A stretch of DNA of 64,000 bases, taken from Neckera pumila. Lineage: Eukaryota > Streptophyta > Bryopsida > Hypnales > Neckeraceae. Shown here in pieces: positions 37,459 through 51,067 of this stretch. The notes under the pieces are model-generated. The model saw nothing but the letters and a program-made list of their open reading frames with translations. It had not been told where the DNA came from and made no database searches. Where the stretch lies: the NCBI GenBank assembly GCA_963969595.1, contig OZ018408.1:19837823-19901822 (forward strand), written 5' to 3'. Position 1 is the first letter of the stretch. Every line of letters starts with the position of its first letter. The translations under genes were made by a program, and so were the position numbers.

Positions 37459-40400
37459 TTACCGCCATGGCTTCAAGAATTGCTCCATTCTCTCGAGTAC
37501 AGTTTTGTTCAAGTTTTGTCTCCAATTGATTATCTGTTTGTTGTGTTCCCTCTGTTCCTCGCGGAAAATTGTTACTCCAAAACTTTGTTTTTTTGAAAAT
37601 TTTGAGGAGCCAATCTTTACGCACTGAAGTGTCTTTCTGAGCTCCAAGGTAGCATCGCCTATTCGTGAGCAAATTTCTCTGAGAGCCAGGATTAGGTGAA
37701 GTCCAAGAATGGCATTTGAATGTTACATACAACTAATATAACGTCCATTGCTGGGTTTTCAAAATCCATGTCTTAATATGAATGTCTTTGCTTCCAACAT
37801 TGTGATGTGTGCATCTATTTATTATCTAAAATATTTAGGGCCCATTTTCGGCAACACCCTTGATGATCTGTGATCTGACTTGATGATGATGGTTCATTTA
37901 GTCCAAAAGTTTAGAGTAGACCAAGTTTTTGAACTTCCCTCGGAACCAAGAAAACGAGAAGCAAGTGCGGGCAATGATACTAACCGGAGTAACTTATTTG
38001 GTGTAGGTTGTCGCTTTGATCTTCGCTCGTACTGGCTCACGAAATGCAGCTTCTAGAGTGGTTGCCTCCTGAAATTGTCTGGCATCAACATCCTCTGGAC
38101 CTCAATCCTTTGTAATTGCCGAAATGATCTTGTGAGACAATCCATCCAAACTCTATACTCAGCCATCAACATGGTCTCCTATCTCTTGCGTACTCGATCC
38201 ATCCCTGTAAAATAACCTGCTCGATCAAAAGTTGCAACAGAGTCGGAGAATGTTAACCCATTATTCCACAACTTTACGCATATTCACAGAGAACGGAGTA
38301 GAAAAGCGTATTCCCAAATAACTTACAGTAATGCGGATTTCAATGCAGCAGAATGGTCTTCGGATATTAAAGGATTTGGAATTAAGGAAGAGTTAATCTA
38401 ACACTAACACACTCCAAGATTGACATTGGAAACGAACCCATACTCAAAAATTTATTATTTACCCCATGAATGGAAAATTTGAGTTTACATACGAAATTAT
38501 TAGAGACACCCCAATTTGCAACGAGGGGCAATATTCCACAAATGATCGTATTTCAACGGTCTTGCAATCGATCACCGCCAATTTTAGAATATTTCAGACC
38601 AGATGGTAAAGCTAATTGTTTTTGTAACTGCATTTATATATCCATTAATCCAATATTGCAATTTTAAAATTACAAAATATTCTAAAATTTCCCATAAAAT
38701 TGCAAGTCTGCTAAGTACCGATATCACCACAAATGTAAGTAGAATGGATATTTCGTTAGAATGGCAATATTCCACATGCTTGGCAGTTGTAGCCTTGTAG
38801 GTTTAGACCATGTGAACTGAAATGTAAACCAGTCCTACATTTTAGACCATGTGGTCTGAAATCTATACCAATCCTAGAAAATAGATGGAAAAATGACAGA
38901 AGTATATCCATTTTAACGAAATATCCGTTACTAGTAGTCCCCGGGAGCGTAAGAGGCTTGGGACCCCACTGCAGAAGTTAAGTGCACAGCTGATAAGCTG
39001 ATAATATGCACTGCATAACTCAAACTCAAACACATTTACGGCCAACTATTTAAGGATAATAGCAGCCAACTTAAATTGAATAGTGAAGGACTAAGCTGTA
39101 GGTTCAGGATTCTGTTCATCAAATCCCGAGCCAGAATCCATGAATTTTGATTTAAAGCCAGTATAAAAAAAAAAGGGAAGAATTCAGACCTGGCGTCTAT
39201 GCTCCCGAATGACAAGTATCTCCTCTTTTAGCACATCGCCATATGAATCTGAGCTGCTTGGGGTGCATGGAGTCGGAAAACTAGCTTTAGGCAAATCTCC
39301 TTCCGTTACCCGTTTATTTGCAAACCTAGATTATCGTAAATGTTCAACTTACAGCCCTTATCACTGAATGTGGATCCAGTATGAACAGGCTCTGAACATA
39401 AGGATTGAAGCGCCTTTGTCTCTTGTAAGCGTTTCGGATTTGCAGCTGTGGGAAAAGCGGTCACTCCGATCAGTCCTGTTACAATTAATGCGACAACGTA
39501 TTTTTAAGAGATTACAATCTGAAGGGAATTTTAAGAGTTGACCATGGAAGTTGACCATCTTAATTGAACCATGACCTCCCCCGGCCCTAAGAGGTCAGTT
39601 CCGTTTCATTACGTACTGTGATGGTAAACTCTTAAAACTACTTCGAGTATTCGAGTCCTCGTGATTTCAGCAACTCTAATATAAAAAAGAAGAGGGAAAT
39701 GACTTCTGTGTTCTTAGTGACTCTTACCGTCTAGCTGGGGAGACGGCACTTATGATGGCAAGTTTTACTTGCAAGAGACTGTTCGCCTACTCTTGAATTG
39801 CATCGAGAACATCCGGCGAGAAATCGAGAATCACAGTAAGTATGGGATATTGGGATGAGCCAGTGCTTCCCAACTTATTTTGGGACGCTTGCTTTTTCAC
39901 CTTCTACAAGGATGTTGATTACATATCTGAGAAACACACAAGAGCTAGCTGTTGAATGAATACTGCAGCTTCGTAAATATGCAATTCCTTAGTTCTACAC
40001 GACCATGCATGCAGACAGAGGAAAAGTCATTGACCTGTTTCATAGCCAGCTCATAGAATCCTCTGTGAGAAACGTGTACACAGTGATTGAGTACAGGGTC
40101 CCACAATTGGTGTGGGGCCACGTACTGTAAAGTCTCCTTTCACCATACAATATTTAAGGTAGGGGTTCCATTCTCCATGCAGCTAGGTGAAGTTTGAACC
40201 GTTCCGCATGCACAACAGTATAGACACGTACTTGCACCATTTAAAATTTTGCACATTTGTTTTCTGTTAAGTTACAAAACAATTGCAAGAAACAGAAGTG
40301 TTAAATAGATTCGGTATTTCCACAATTAGAACACATCAAAGGAGCCTCTAATGTACTGACTGAGGTTAGTGGAGAATCCGATCCACCTTACCCTCTATTT

Positions 40401-42641
40401 ATATATACAGTATATGACCTGGCTGTGAAATTTGCAACCTAGATTTCAGCTTTGTGATAGTGAGAAACTGAGAAAGTATCCCAGAGTTGTGACAATGATT
40501 TGTTATTTTTTTCTGCAAGATATCACTGTACCTGTAAATAAGATTCATTCTCCTGGTCCTAAGGTAACGAATTTCACTCTCGATCATCCACTGTCCACTG
40601 CTGGTCTCCATCTGCATGAAGATTACTATGTGAGTCTCATAGAAAGATAGATACACAATACACGCTTATATGTCAGCAGTAGCTATCACCTAATTGACTG
40701 CAAAAGCGTAGGATTCGAAACCTGACTGGCACAATTACCTTCAATGAGCGGGCTGGCGGGATTCAAAGACCAACGTGAAGACGTACTTCTTGCGAGTGTG
40801 AACTCTTGATTTTCACAACCGTACGTAGAGCTAATTCTTCCGCAACTCAGAGCCTGTTCATGGGATGACCCCGGGGATGACGATGTCAGTATTGACAAAC
40901 GATCCAGCATCTTCCAACTTATTTCAGACTAAATCCGCAATTCTTGACAGGTGACCAGTGCTAGCTGCTGATTAAAAAGGAAGAGAAAAACTGCAACGTA
41001 TGCAAAACCACACGTACAGGGACAGGGATCCGGAGGAATGTAAGACTAAATAAACTGAACACGTACTTGGGAAGGCCTTCCAGGGACTCCGATCCAGGCC
41101 AGTTCTTAAAGTCCTCTTCTCTGTTGACCACGCGCCACAATTTTAGTTAAGACAAAACTATTGCATGTAATTAAAAATTCAACTCACTGGAAAATCTCTG
41201 TCGACTATAATTATAACAATTAACAACATGGACGACGACGTCTTTCAAGCACGTATAACAACGGAAAACAACGAGTGAATATAGAAGTGCTATAGCCCGT
41301 TTGGATAGTATGCTACCGATTATCTCCAGCGTACAATAGGTAATGACTCAAAGAAGGATCGATCTAAACCGGCATTGGTACCGCAGCTGCTTAACAAGCA
41401 CGTTATACCGCTCCTCCTACAAACATAAAGCAATCGAATTACACACGAATCCTACTACTATGGGACAACAAATTAAGCTTCCCCCATAGAAAACTTGAGA
41501 TGCAAGAACAGCAAATCATGTGCTATGAACGAATACACAGTTACGCACCTGCTCAATGCGAGAAGAAGCTGCTCCAATTGACACACATGGAAATATCCCG
41601 CTTTCCTCCTTCGGATCCGGAATTAGGCACTGGTTCCCACGTAGCATCTGCCTCTTCCCGTCTGCACAGAAACCATGCATACCACAAACATGGGTTAGAG
41701 GATGCTCACCACTTCAGCACAATCATAAAGGAGCAATCAGAGATATGATACTCTTCATTGTGTTCTCGAATGAACGATATTCGTGCCCCACCTAAATATT
41801 ATAATATTTTTGAAAATTCATAGAGAGGATGTCCATATCGCTCTGTGCTCAATTTCGTTAAAGTGGCACGATTCCAACGCCAATCAATGTGACACGCACC
41901 CAGTACAAGCAGTAGCGTATACTGCAACAGGAAGTGATTATTTTGCTATGGTTTTGTGGCAGTTCTGTACTTTGCCTTAAACTCATGGACTATTGCAAAC
42001 CATTTGCAAAAGTGCAGAAAACTTGTTGCAAAAGTCTTATGTGACCAACTTCCTGTCTCAGAACCATATCAACCAATGCATATCTATGCCTAAACTGTTG
42101 CAAATACTTTACACAATGCTGTACTACACCATTGCAATGCTTGTTAATAGATGCCTGGCGGTCACTAGACCATTGCGAAATTGTTAATAGATTTCTGCCG
42201 GTGATCGATTGCAAGACCGTTGAAACACTATTGCAATTAATCTCAGTCGTCTGTACTGGTGACACCGCATGCAACACTCAACCTAAATCATAAATAGCAT
42301 CAAAATAAAGGAGACAAGAAGCACATAACACGAGGACAGCATAGAAGAATGCAATTCCAACCTGTTCAGCAGCGCGACTAGTGCATCGTGTATGCTCCGA
42401 TCCGGCATACAGGCAGCTACAGAGCTGCTGATCTAATCCATTGCATTCAATGCTTTGGAAGAGACTGGAAGCTGGAAAGCTTGAAGCTCTCCTGGGAATC
42501 TTTATTGAAATGATGGCCACTCGTAACAGTGGTCCAGGTCTCCAGCACTGATGACGTACTGCCTCGATTGGCGTGAGGCGCTTTACGCTTTTGCTTTTCG
42601 TTTGTTTTCAGTTCTTTAGAACGAACTGCTGCACCACTCAT
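37459..42641 (-). CDS. Multi-exon gene of unknown function
   Basis: Exon-like segments on the minus strand: 42641-42362, 41661-41549, 41416-41382, 41120-41067, 40917-40739, about 40637-40600, 39475-39353, about 39330-39190 and the last exon 37678-37459. Phases agree from 41661 to 40739, reading RGNQCLIPDPKEESG, EERYNVLVKQLR, EEDFKNWPGSESLEGLP, then KMLDRLSILTSSSP. Later pieces include FPTPCTPSSSDSYGDVL, EEILVIREHRRQ and a basic C-terminus (FREEQREHNKQIINWRQ) ending at 37459. The upstream tandem copy conserves most splice sites. Phases are unsettled in exon 1 (shift near 42445) and between 40.6 and 38 kb, so some junctions are wrong or the gene is partly damaged. The 3' end is 219 bp from the convergent IPK2 stop. 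I recognise no domain; low complexity and charged helices suggest a regulatory or structural protein. Confidence 0.5.
38795..38880 (+). repeat. Small tandem repeat in an intron, about 40 bp unit, 2 copies
   Basis: TTAGACCATGTG followed by (G/A)(T/A)CTGAAAT and an ACCA(G/A)TCCTA block occurs twice in a row. It is flanked by an inverted pair (ATGGATATTTCGTTA near 38744, TAACGAAATATCCGTT near 38914), which suggests a small fold-back insertion within an intron of the minus-strand gene. Confidence 0.55.
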
Positions 42642-42993
42642 TGATGGCCGGCCTATGCAGCTCTAGCCCTACCGACTCTCGTTCATCCCTGGTCTTCCCT
42701 CCCGGGTTTCATCTGCTGTCATGCATCCAGTTTGGCGTTATTATCCGACACCTTGGGAACTATACTTGGAAATATCCTTTTGGGTCCCATCTCCAACAGT
42801 TCAAAAAAACGTTACCAACACCAGAAACTTAGGTGTTGGAAAAAGTCAAAAAGGTGGGCCACTTGAATGTTTTGTTATCCCACCTTTCACCTTTGCAACT
42901 CACTGTGAGAACTTTCAACGAATCACAACTTGTTCTTTATTGAAGTTACACACAAGAGAGATTATTTCAAACTTCATAGCAGTGATTAATTCA

Positions 42994-45900
42994 AGAAAAA
43001 GGAAAAATTCAGACCTGGCATCTGATCAAATGACAAGCATCTCTTCGTCTGGCACTTGCGGTGTGCAAGTGCGCATCTGCTCTGAGCCGGAAACTAGCTT
43101 CAGTCGAAGCTCCTTTCGCCACCCCTTATTCTACGGAAAAATCAGTCACTTTGTCTTCTTAGAATCTAATCTTGCCGGAGTCCTTGTGATCATACCCATC
43201 CCCCAAAGAGCAAAGTCAAGTCAAGCAACTTGGCAAGAAATCGATTGGATGTTCTTTGTCTTCAAATCTGACCTGCTACCTGGGGGAGAAGGCACATTCC
43301 ATACAAGGCAAGTTTTATAAGTTATTTTTTCATCAAGAGGGTTAAGTGAGATCTAGTCACGATACGTGTCCCAACTTTAATGGGAATCAATGACAAAAAC
43401 CATACTTACAGTAAGTAACGCCCTCAGTCTGGAGTCTGGACCTTCTCGACGAAAGAATCCCTTGCAAAACTTGCCTTATGATGAAATGTGTCATCTCTCA
43501 GCTAGCAGATCCGATTCGAACACTAAGAATACCTAGTCAATTACTTACGTATATAATTTGTAAGTTGTTGATTACACATCTGAGAAATACACATCAGCTA
43601 GCAGTTAGAAGAATACATCCGGCATGCAATTTCTTAGTACTACTATGCATGCAATCATTCAAAGGAAATTGAACGGTCTCACAGCAAGCACATGCATGTT
43701 GGATACCTTCTGGGAAATGTTAAAACATGATCGCACAATTGGTGTGGAACCATGCATGTACCCCAGTACACAATTTTCACACAGGGGATTCAACATAATC
43801 TAGCTGTGAAATCTGCAACCTTGTGAGCTTTCTAATTAGTGACATGCATCGAAAAGTTTCCGGAGTTGTGACAACGATTTGTTAATATTTCCTTCAGGCA
43901 AGACAGATGTATATACTGCTTATGTAAGATTCATTCTGCTGGTCCGAAAACCGAAGGTAACACACATTACTCGCAGACACGGTCTCAATCACTGCTGCAC
44001 TCGATCTGCACAGATAATACTACTCGAGTCTCCTAAAACAATGTATACAGCTTACAGAACACATGCTTAACAAAAGTATCTAGCTATCGATCACCCGGCC
44101 AATTGACTGCGAAAACATGGGATTCAGAAGTCAGAACGGACTGGCACAATCACCTTTCAGCGGGTCGAGATTCAATGAAAACGTGAAGTGTACACTGCGC
44201 GATCGAAAGCGAAATCTTGTTGTTCGTACGAATCATACCCATACGTAGAGCTAAATCTTCAGTTTGCCAGAGCCTGATAATGAGATGATGATGTCAGCAC
44301 TGATAAACAATCCAGCAACTGTTTTAATTAAAATCTTCAATTCCTGAAATTTGGTGCCAGCAGCTAGTGCACAAAAAAGAATGAGGTGGAAAAGGGAAAC
44401 TGTGAGGTATATAAAACCATACATACGTACACGAGCAAGGATCGGAGGTGTGTAACATCATATAAATTGGACACATACTGTACTCCTCGGCAAGGCACCC
44501 CCGTAAGGCCTTCCACAGACCCTCCAGGCTAGTTCTTAAGTCGTCTTCTCTGCACACCACACGTGGTACAATTTTGGCTAAGACAAACAGTTGCATATAA
44601 ACACTCACTACAAATCTCTTTCAACTAGTACCGTAACTTTCTGTTGGGACTTGGAGAGGTCCAGTTAACCTTAACTTTGCTCATTGCATACCTGAAACAA
44701 TCCACAACATGGAAGACGACACCTATTAAGCATGCGTCACGCACGACGGAAAACGCCCTGTCAATTGCAGGTGCTGTAGATGGCCCAGCAAGTACCCTAA
44801 CGATTATCTTCAACGTACAAAAGGCAATACCTCAAGGAAGGAGCTAACTGCTTAACCATGCTGTACGTACCGCTACTCCTCCAAACATAAAGCAATCGAA
44901 TTACACACGAATCCTACTACCATGGGACAACAAATTATGCTCCTTTGCAGTGCAACGTATTCCTTAGGAAACTTGAGATGCAATAATAGCAAATCATGTG
45001 CTATGAACGAATACACACCAGCTGATTGCGAGAAAATGCTGGTCCAACACATGGGGTCATCCCATGCCACTTTCCTCCGTCGGATCCGGAATCAGGCATT
45101 GATCCCCAGGTAGCATGTGTTGAATTTGCCTCTTCCCTTCTGCACAGAAACCACGCCAGAAACGTCAGTAACAAGTTACTAGCTCTGCACTTCATCAAAA
45201 TAAGACAGGAACAATTAGACAGAGATCTAACTATATATTAGAATATTAAATTCCCTGAGGAGTGTCACATTTCCCACAAACCTCAACATTTTCCATCTGC
45301 AGACCCTGTAAGCAAATGTCTTAGGTTGAACTTCGGTGGGAAAACTGAGACCTACATACTCACAGATCGAGTGAAAGAAACCACAATCATACGTGTGAGA
45401 GCTCTTTGCAAGTTGTTGCAACTCTCATTAATGTGCACTGCTTATAGCATGTCCTGTGCTACGTACACCTTGTGCTGGAAACACGTCGGCCCCAAGCCAA
45501 CAATGCGACATGCATGCACCCAGTAACAAGCCCTAACATGCACACCTCATATATGCAATCCTCCACCCAAATCAAATACTTGAAATCATCCATATATATC
45601 TATCTAGCCATCTAGCATCCAAAGAAGGCCGAAACAAAGAGCGAGTCGAATGCGATTCAAAACCTGTGCAGTTTCGCAACTTGTTCATCGTCCCTGCTCC
45701 TATCGATCAACCAGGCAGGCAGGCAGGTCGGCAGTCTCGAGAGCTTCGGAATCCTGGTGCATGCGGTGCAGTGGAAGAAGGTGGAAGGCGGACAGCTTGA
45801 AGCTTCGCTACGAATCTGACTTGGGTTCCCATGCAATGATGGCCCCTGGCAACAGGGCCCCAGCACACAGTAGTCTGACTCGATTGGCGTGAGGGCCTTC

Positions 45901-46080
45901 GGCATTTGCTTTTCGCATGTGTTGCAGTTGTTGACAACGCATGCTGCACCACTGATTGATGGCCGGCCTACGCAGCGACCTACGCAGCCCTAGCCCTACC
46001 GACAATCATTCATCTGAGGCGTAGGCCTGCCGGCTTTCATCGGCTCTCATCCAGTTTGGAGGTAGGGCCGTAGGGGCTCC
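42994..46080 (-). pseudogene. Decayed tandem copy of the 5' part of the unknown multi-exon gene
   Basis: This block repeats 39160-42735 in the same order and orientation, offset by about 3.3-3.8 kb. Both copies have the CAGACCTGGC donor region, the CAATTGACTGC(A/G)AAA block, a 63-base stretch near 41412 and 44877 that is almost identical, and TGATGGCCGGCCTA at the distal end. Splice borders are kept (TTTCTGTGCAG at 45152, GTGCAG|AGAAGA at about 44555). The coding pieces have stops or shifts: GKRQIQHMLPGDQCLIPDP runs into TGA, and the EEILVI counterpart is followed by a stop. I infer tandem duplication, then pseudogenisation. The copy lacks the distal 3' exons seen at 37.5-38.2 kb. Confidence 0.6.
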
Positions 46081-46394
46081 CATTGAGGTCCCGTCTCCAG
46101 TTCCCCACCAGGGCAAGACATGTCATCAAAGCTGAGGTGATCGCGAGCAGTACAGGAGTTGGCGTCACTGGCGTCACTGCGTCAGGGTCATCGATCACAC
46201 AACCCTGACGCTCACTGCAAATTTTTGTTTTAAACACATGAAACGGAAGTTTCATTGCCAATCAAAATAGGGTACAGGCCTACCAGCCACACGCTCACTG
46301 CATTGATACTCACGGTGAGGGGAGTGAGCAATCCGCATCACTTAGGAAAAATTAGTGACATCACAAAATTTCATTGTATTGGTTGGAAATTGAT

Positions 46395-48255
46395 TTAACC
46401 CCTACAGTTCCATGATTATGTTTTCACCACAAACGCTCAAAAATTGCCATTATTAAAACAAGTACCAATTTTTTGGAAGAAAAAAACTTTTTTGATACAT
46501 GTAACTGTAGGATCTTGTATTATGCTGACTTGAGAACATGTGGTAAAAATTTCAAAAATTTCTACCTTGTGAATTGCAAGATATAAACATTCAAATTCAT
46601 GTAAAATATTTTTTTGGCCCTGCAAAAAACAGGGCAGCTGCACAGCCTGCACTTCACAAGCTCACTTTTCGATGAAAAAATGTCCAAAACGGTGATGCTT
46701 CTTTGGATTCTTTTTCTTAAACAAGTTGATCACATGCTTGAAAATTTCCACATCATTTGGAACTGTGCAAGATATAGGAAAAATAGTAAGTAGAATGAAG
46801 TAGAGAATGATTCAAAATACTAAATTGTTAAGAATTTAATTATGGAATTGAAAAATGCCAATTCCAATGGTTGCAATGTTGTAATAAACAATCTACATTC
46901 TAGGCTTTTGCTTTTTTCAAAAAATATTGAAAATTGAATAAGATAAAGGACTTCAATGTTTATTTTAGAGTAGAGAATCCATAACTGTCCGCAAAGTCGC
47001 AAACAAAAAACACTCATAACTGTTGACTCATTGATCAAAATGGAATGATTCAAAGCATTTCAGAATTCAAGTACATATAACTTTGGAAAACCAATTTCAA
47101 ATCTTTATTTTAGAAAAAAGTGATCTTTTCTAATCTGTCCGAGCTGCCCAAGTTCAGAAACAAACTACATATCATGCAATAACTTTTTAACCCCTAAAAG
47201 ACCTTCGGGGGACAAACGCGTTTTCGGGCAGGTATCTACGGGCTAAAATTTTCTCCTGATTTTTTGAAACTTCTTTGGGAGGTAGAAAAGCTGATTAGCT
47301 TCATGGGAATGTAATTATTTTCACAATCGATGCCCGGGAACAAAAGTTATGACCAAATAAGCTCAAAACAGGGGACGGTGGACAACAAAAAAAATTTGCA
47401 CTTTTTTATTTTTTATTTTTTAGTATTTTTTTTCTCTTAGATTAAAATTTTTGTCTAAGTATTTGGAAAGCTTTTATTCATTTCATTTGGATTTGTTATG
47501 AGAAAGTTATGGACATTCTTGTTTTTTGGGCAATTAGAGCATCTTTTTGAAAAAAATAACTTGTAGGATTCATTTCTGAATGCAATTTGTACGATTTTTC
47601 AAATTAAATTTTTTTGCATGGCTTAGTTTACTTGCTAGAATAATTTGACCTTTGGGATTAGTGCATTTTAATTCCATCTAAAGTATATGAATATTTTAGA
47701 TTTACCTTCTACCTTGTACCTACTTCTACTTAACAATTTTTTTAATAATGAAAATTAAGTTTTTTTGAATTTTTATTTTTTTGGTAGATTATCAACTCAA
47801 TTCTCCAATATAAAAATTTAAAGCTCAAAACTCTGTAGTGTAAAAATTTTGAGTTAGAAATGTTCAAAGTCAAAAAATCCAATTCCACTATGTGTTGAAA
47901 AATTTGTTTTTTTCACTTTAAACGTAGATATCTTGCAATCTGTGCGGTCAAAAATTCTGAAATTTTTTCCACACATTCTCATACTAGTTAGGTGTGCAAA
48001 AAAAAACATTTTTAATTTTTTCACTCTTTGCTAAAAAAATGGCAGTTTTGGGTGTTTTTTGGCAGAAAAAAGGCCTTGGACCTTTAGGGATTAACCATGT
48101 AGTCAAAAGTTATGAAAATTGTTGGGCCTTAAAGTTGTTCCTCGTCCACACCTTCAATTAAAATTTGGGCCAAAAAAATAGAAATATCTAATCACATGTA
48201 CCTGCTCCAAATTTCTACGTAGCCAAAAAACGCATGTTAGTCCTTTAGAGGTTAA
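46395..48255 (+). mobile_element. TTAA element family A, copy A4, split by B2
   Basis: The left end is TTAACCCCTACAGTTCC and the right end is GTCCTTTAGAGGTTAA. The sequence before 47187 and after 48094 together reconstitutes a diverged family A element of about 950 bp. B2 lies in between at a TTAA. Mutations in both ends show that A4 is older than A1-A3. Confidence 0.85.
47187..48094 (+). mobile_element. TTAA element family B, copy B2, nested in A4
   Basis: It starts TTAACCCCTAAAAGACC and ends GGACCTTTAGGGATTAA, 908 bp. It is close to B1 along its whole length. TTAA stands on both sides, and the host element continues directly on either side, so this is a clean insertion with TTAA duplication. 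Confidence 0.9.
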
Positions 48256-49335
48256 TTTAGTAATATTTTAACTTCTACTAATTTGAAATAGTTTGACTTG
48301 GATAAATTAGAAACGCTTTACACCTACACAAAATAGTGAAATTAGATTGTAATAACAATTATAGTGCTTTACCGCAAGAAAGTTACTTTACAAGCCATCA
48401 AAGTCAACAAATACTTCTGTAGATATTATTATTTGCACACATTGAAGTTTATGAGTCCCAATTACAATAAAACCTAATTCAAAAGTAATGCATTCATGTA
48501 CAGTAATAATAAATATTTGTATGGTGACAAATGTCAAGAAATCAGTATGAGGCAACCAAATTTCACTATTTAGTATAGAAGTTGGGCCAATTGTTGTATA
48601 AGAGGCCTAAAATCCTCACTTGTGATTGGACAAAGGTTAATATTTGAGTAATCAGACTCAAAAGGAATGGCTCAATCTTTAGGTGTAAAACATCCCTTAG
48701 TATGATATAATGATAGTGTCATACGCAAATTTGTTGGTTTGCTAAAGCAAAAAAACAAAGTCATCATTTATAACAACTTACTGATTGTGAAAGAACTAGT
48801 TGAAGGAGTTGTCAACCCCAACAAAAATTACTAGTTTGAAGAAGCAAAGTAACTTTGAAATTTGATTCAAGTCTCCTAATATTATTTTTGTGATTTTTCA
48901 TCGAGGAGGTGAAAATCAAAGGAGATTTTGCCTTATTAAAAATGCCCTAAGCCCAATTACCCACCTATACCCCTTCATGACAAAATTAACACTTTAAATT
49001 TTCACATCTATATTTAGAGATTCCTCAAATATAATATTCTTCATTGTTGTATTGGAAAATGTTTTCTACAAGCAAAATATAGATTTAGTTGAAAAAAATT
49101 AGATTTGAAGGGCCATTGCTTAATACTTAAGACTCAGAGACATGGAATCTATTTGGAAGGTCCTACCAGTCTACTTTGATTTTGGTCATTTTTGTCATGT
49201 ACAAGCCTCTCGTAAAGCAAGGGCTAGACACTCTAATATCTTTTGAGAATCTAAGCATTAGGAAAAAAATGGAGCCTCAAGACGGCTGCTAGACTCTGAA
49301 CTAATAGTCTGACATGGTTGAATTAAAAAATATTA
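48256..49335. other. AT-rich intergenic DNA with a probable decayed family G MITE end
   Basis: Near 48505-48590, ATTTGTATGGTGACAAATGTC and ATCAGTATGAGG followed by CACTATTTAGTATAG resemble the right half of the TA-flanked MITE at 26.5 kb. Nothing else was recognised. Confidence 0.4.
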
Positions 49336-49371
49336 CTCTCTTTGTTTCAAAATAAATCCGGGATTTCCAAA

Positions 49372-49648
49372 TATACATTAGGAAAAGTTTCAGCTTGAAA
49401 GAGGTTGCCAGTGTTTGATTTTTGGCACCCCGCAATGCAAATAGAGAAAAAATAAAAAATAAAAAAATATTTTTTAAAAGAAAAAGAAAAATTTCAAAAA
49501 TATTAAAAATAAAGATCTGAAGTGGCACTAGTAGTGCCAAATTTTTTAAAAGAAAAAATAATTTTTTTATTTTATTTTTTCCATAATTGCACCGCGGATT
49601 TGCAAAACTCAGGGTCCCTTTAAGGGCTGAATTTTTCCTAATGCTTGT
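49372..49648. mobile_element. Small hairpin element within the Stowaway-like element
   Basis: CATTAGGAAAAGTTTCAGC at the left and GCTGAATTTTTCCTAATG at the right are inverted copies about 235 bp apart. Both arms extend weakly inward. This may be a nested MITE; no target duplication was identified. Confidence 0.5.
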
Positions 49649-50138
49649 CCCAAATTAAATTCAAAATCGTTCTCCACAATTTGATTGACAACAATTGAAG
49701 CTAATTTAAACATCTTGAAGCAAAAGAATTGGCAAAGACCACATTCCAAAGTCTATATAGAAATTTGATTCCCACAAAGAAAATCAAAATGCAACTAGTC
49801 TAACCAATCAAAGGTGATGCATTCAACCTACAACTATATAGAAGTATAGAACCTGCTACTAACAAATCTCTTGTTAAAAATTTCTTGGAGTTGAATCACA
49901 GGACATTGTCGGAATTGAATATAGAGGACATCCTTTGACTTCCCTGCACTGGTACTCTAAGAATGATCCAAATTAATAACACTTGTGCAATTCCTAAAAG
50001 GGGGGAAATTTATCAATTTTATTGCCTATTTTCAACATGTGCCACTTTACTGTTAACTTCCATTCTTTCACGCCTAGTGGGATTAACTAGAAGCTACAAT
50101 AACTATGCAATCTTCTAAAAATAGGATCAGGTCATGCC

Positions 50139-51067
50139 TTAACCCCAAAAGTCCCAAGGCATTTTTCTATCAAAATTGATTCAAAACTGCCAATTCTGCT
50201 GCGTTCATCTAATAAAAGAGAAAAAATAATTTTTTTCAAAATCTAACTGTAGGATCTTGTATTTAACTTACCTCAAATCATGTGGTAAAATTTTCATAAA
50301 GTTTGACCGTATGGATTAGAAGATATAAGCATTCAAAGTTGGAAAATTTTGATTTTTTGAACACTGACTTGCAATTTCATATGACTTTGATCGCCATTTG
50401 TAAAAAAAAATTACACTACAGCCTTTGAATTTAATTTTTTTTATGTTAAATAATTTAGTTGAAAATCTAGGAAAAATAAATAAATAAAAATTCACATGAT
50501 TTTCATTCTTTAAAAAATTGTTCAGTAGAAGTAGGTCCAAGATTGAAAGAAAAACTAAATCGTCAATAGCTCTAAGATGGGATTAAAACACTACAATCCC
50601 AATGGTGAGATTGTCTTAGCAAGAAAACTTAGCCTTGTCAAACAATTTTTTTTGAAAAATTGTGAAAATTGCATTCAGAAATGAGTCCTACAAGTTATTT
50701 ATTCAAGAAGATGCTTTAATTGTCCAAAAAATTAGATTGTCCATAACTTTCCCATAACAAATCCAAATGAGATGAATCGAAGCTTCCTATGTAGATAAAA
50801 CACAATCTATGAGGAAATCATTTTTAAAATTTTTAAAATTTTTTTGTGTGAGAAGATTTCTGCCCGCCACACCGAAAAAAATGACCTTTTGTGCCATAAC
50901 TGTTGCTCCCGGGCACCGATTGAAATAAAAATTATATTCCCATAAAGCTAATGTGTTTTTCTATCTTCACAAATAGTTTCAGAAAATAATGATGAATATT
51001 GAAGCCGTAGTAGCCTGCCCGAAATCCATTTTGTCCCTCGAGGGGACAATGGGACTTTAGGGGTTAA
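50139..51067 (-). mobile_element. TTAA element family B, copy B5 (inverted)
   Basis: The left end is TTAACCCCAAAAGTCCCAAGG and the right end is GGGACTTTAGGGGTTAA, 929 bp. Its first 250 bp resemble the left end of family A (ATCTTGTAT.., CATGTGGTAAAA, AGATATAAGCATTCAAAG). The remainder follows family B in reverse, which shows that the two families share an origin. Confidence 0.85.
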
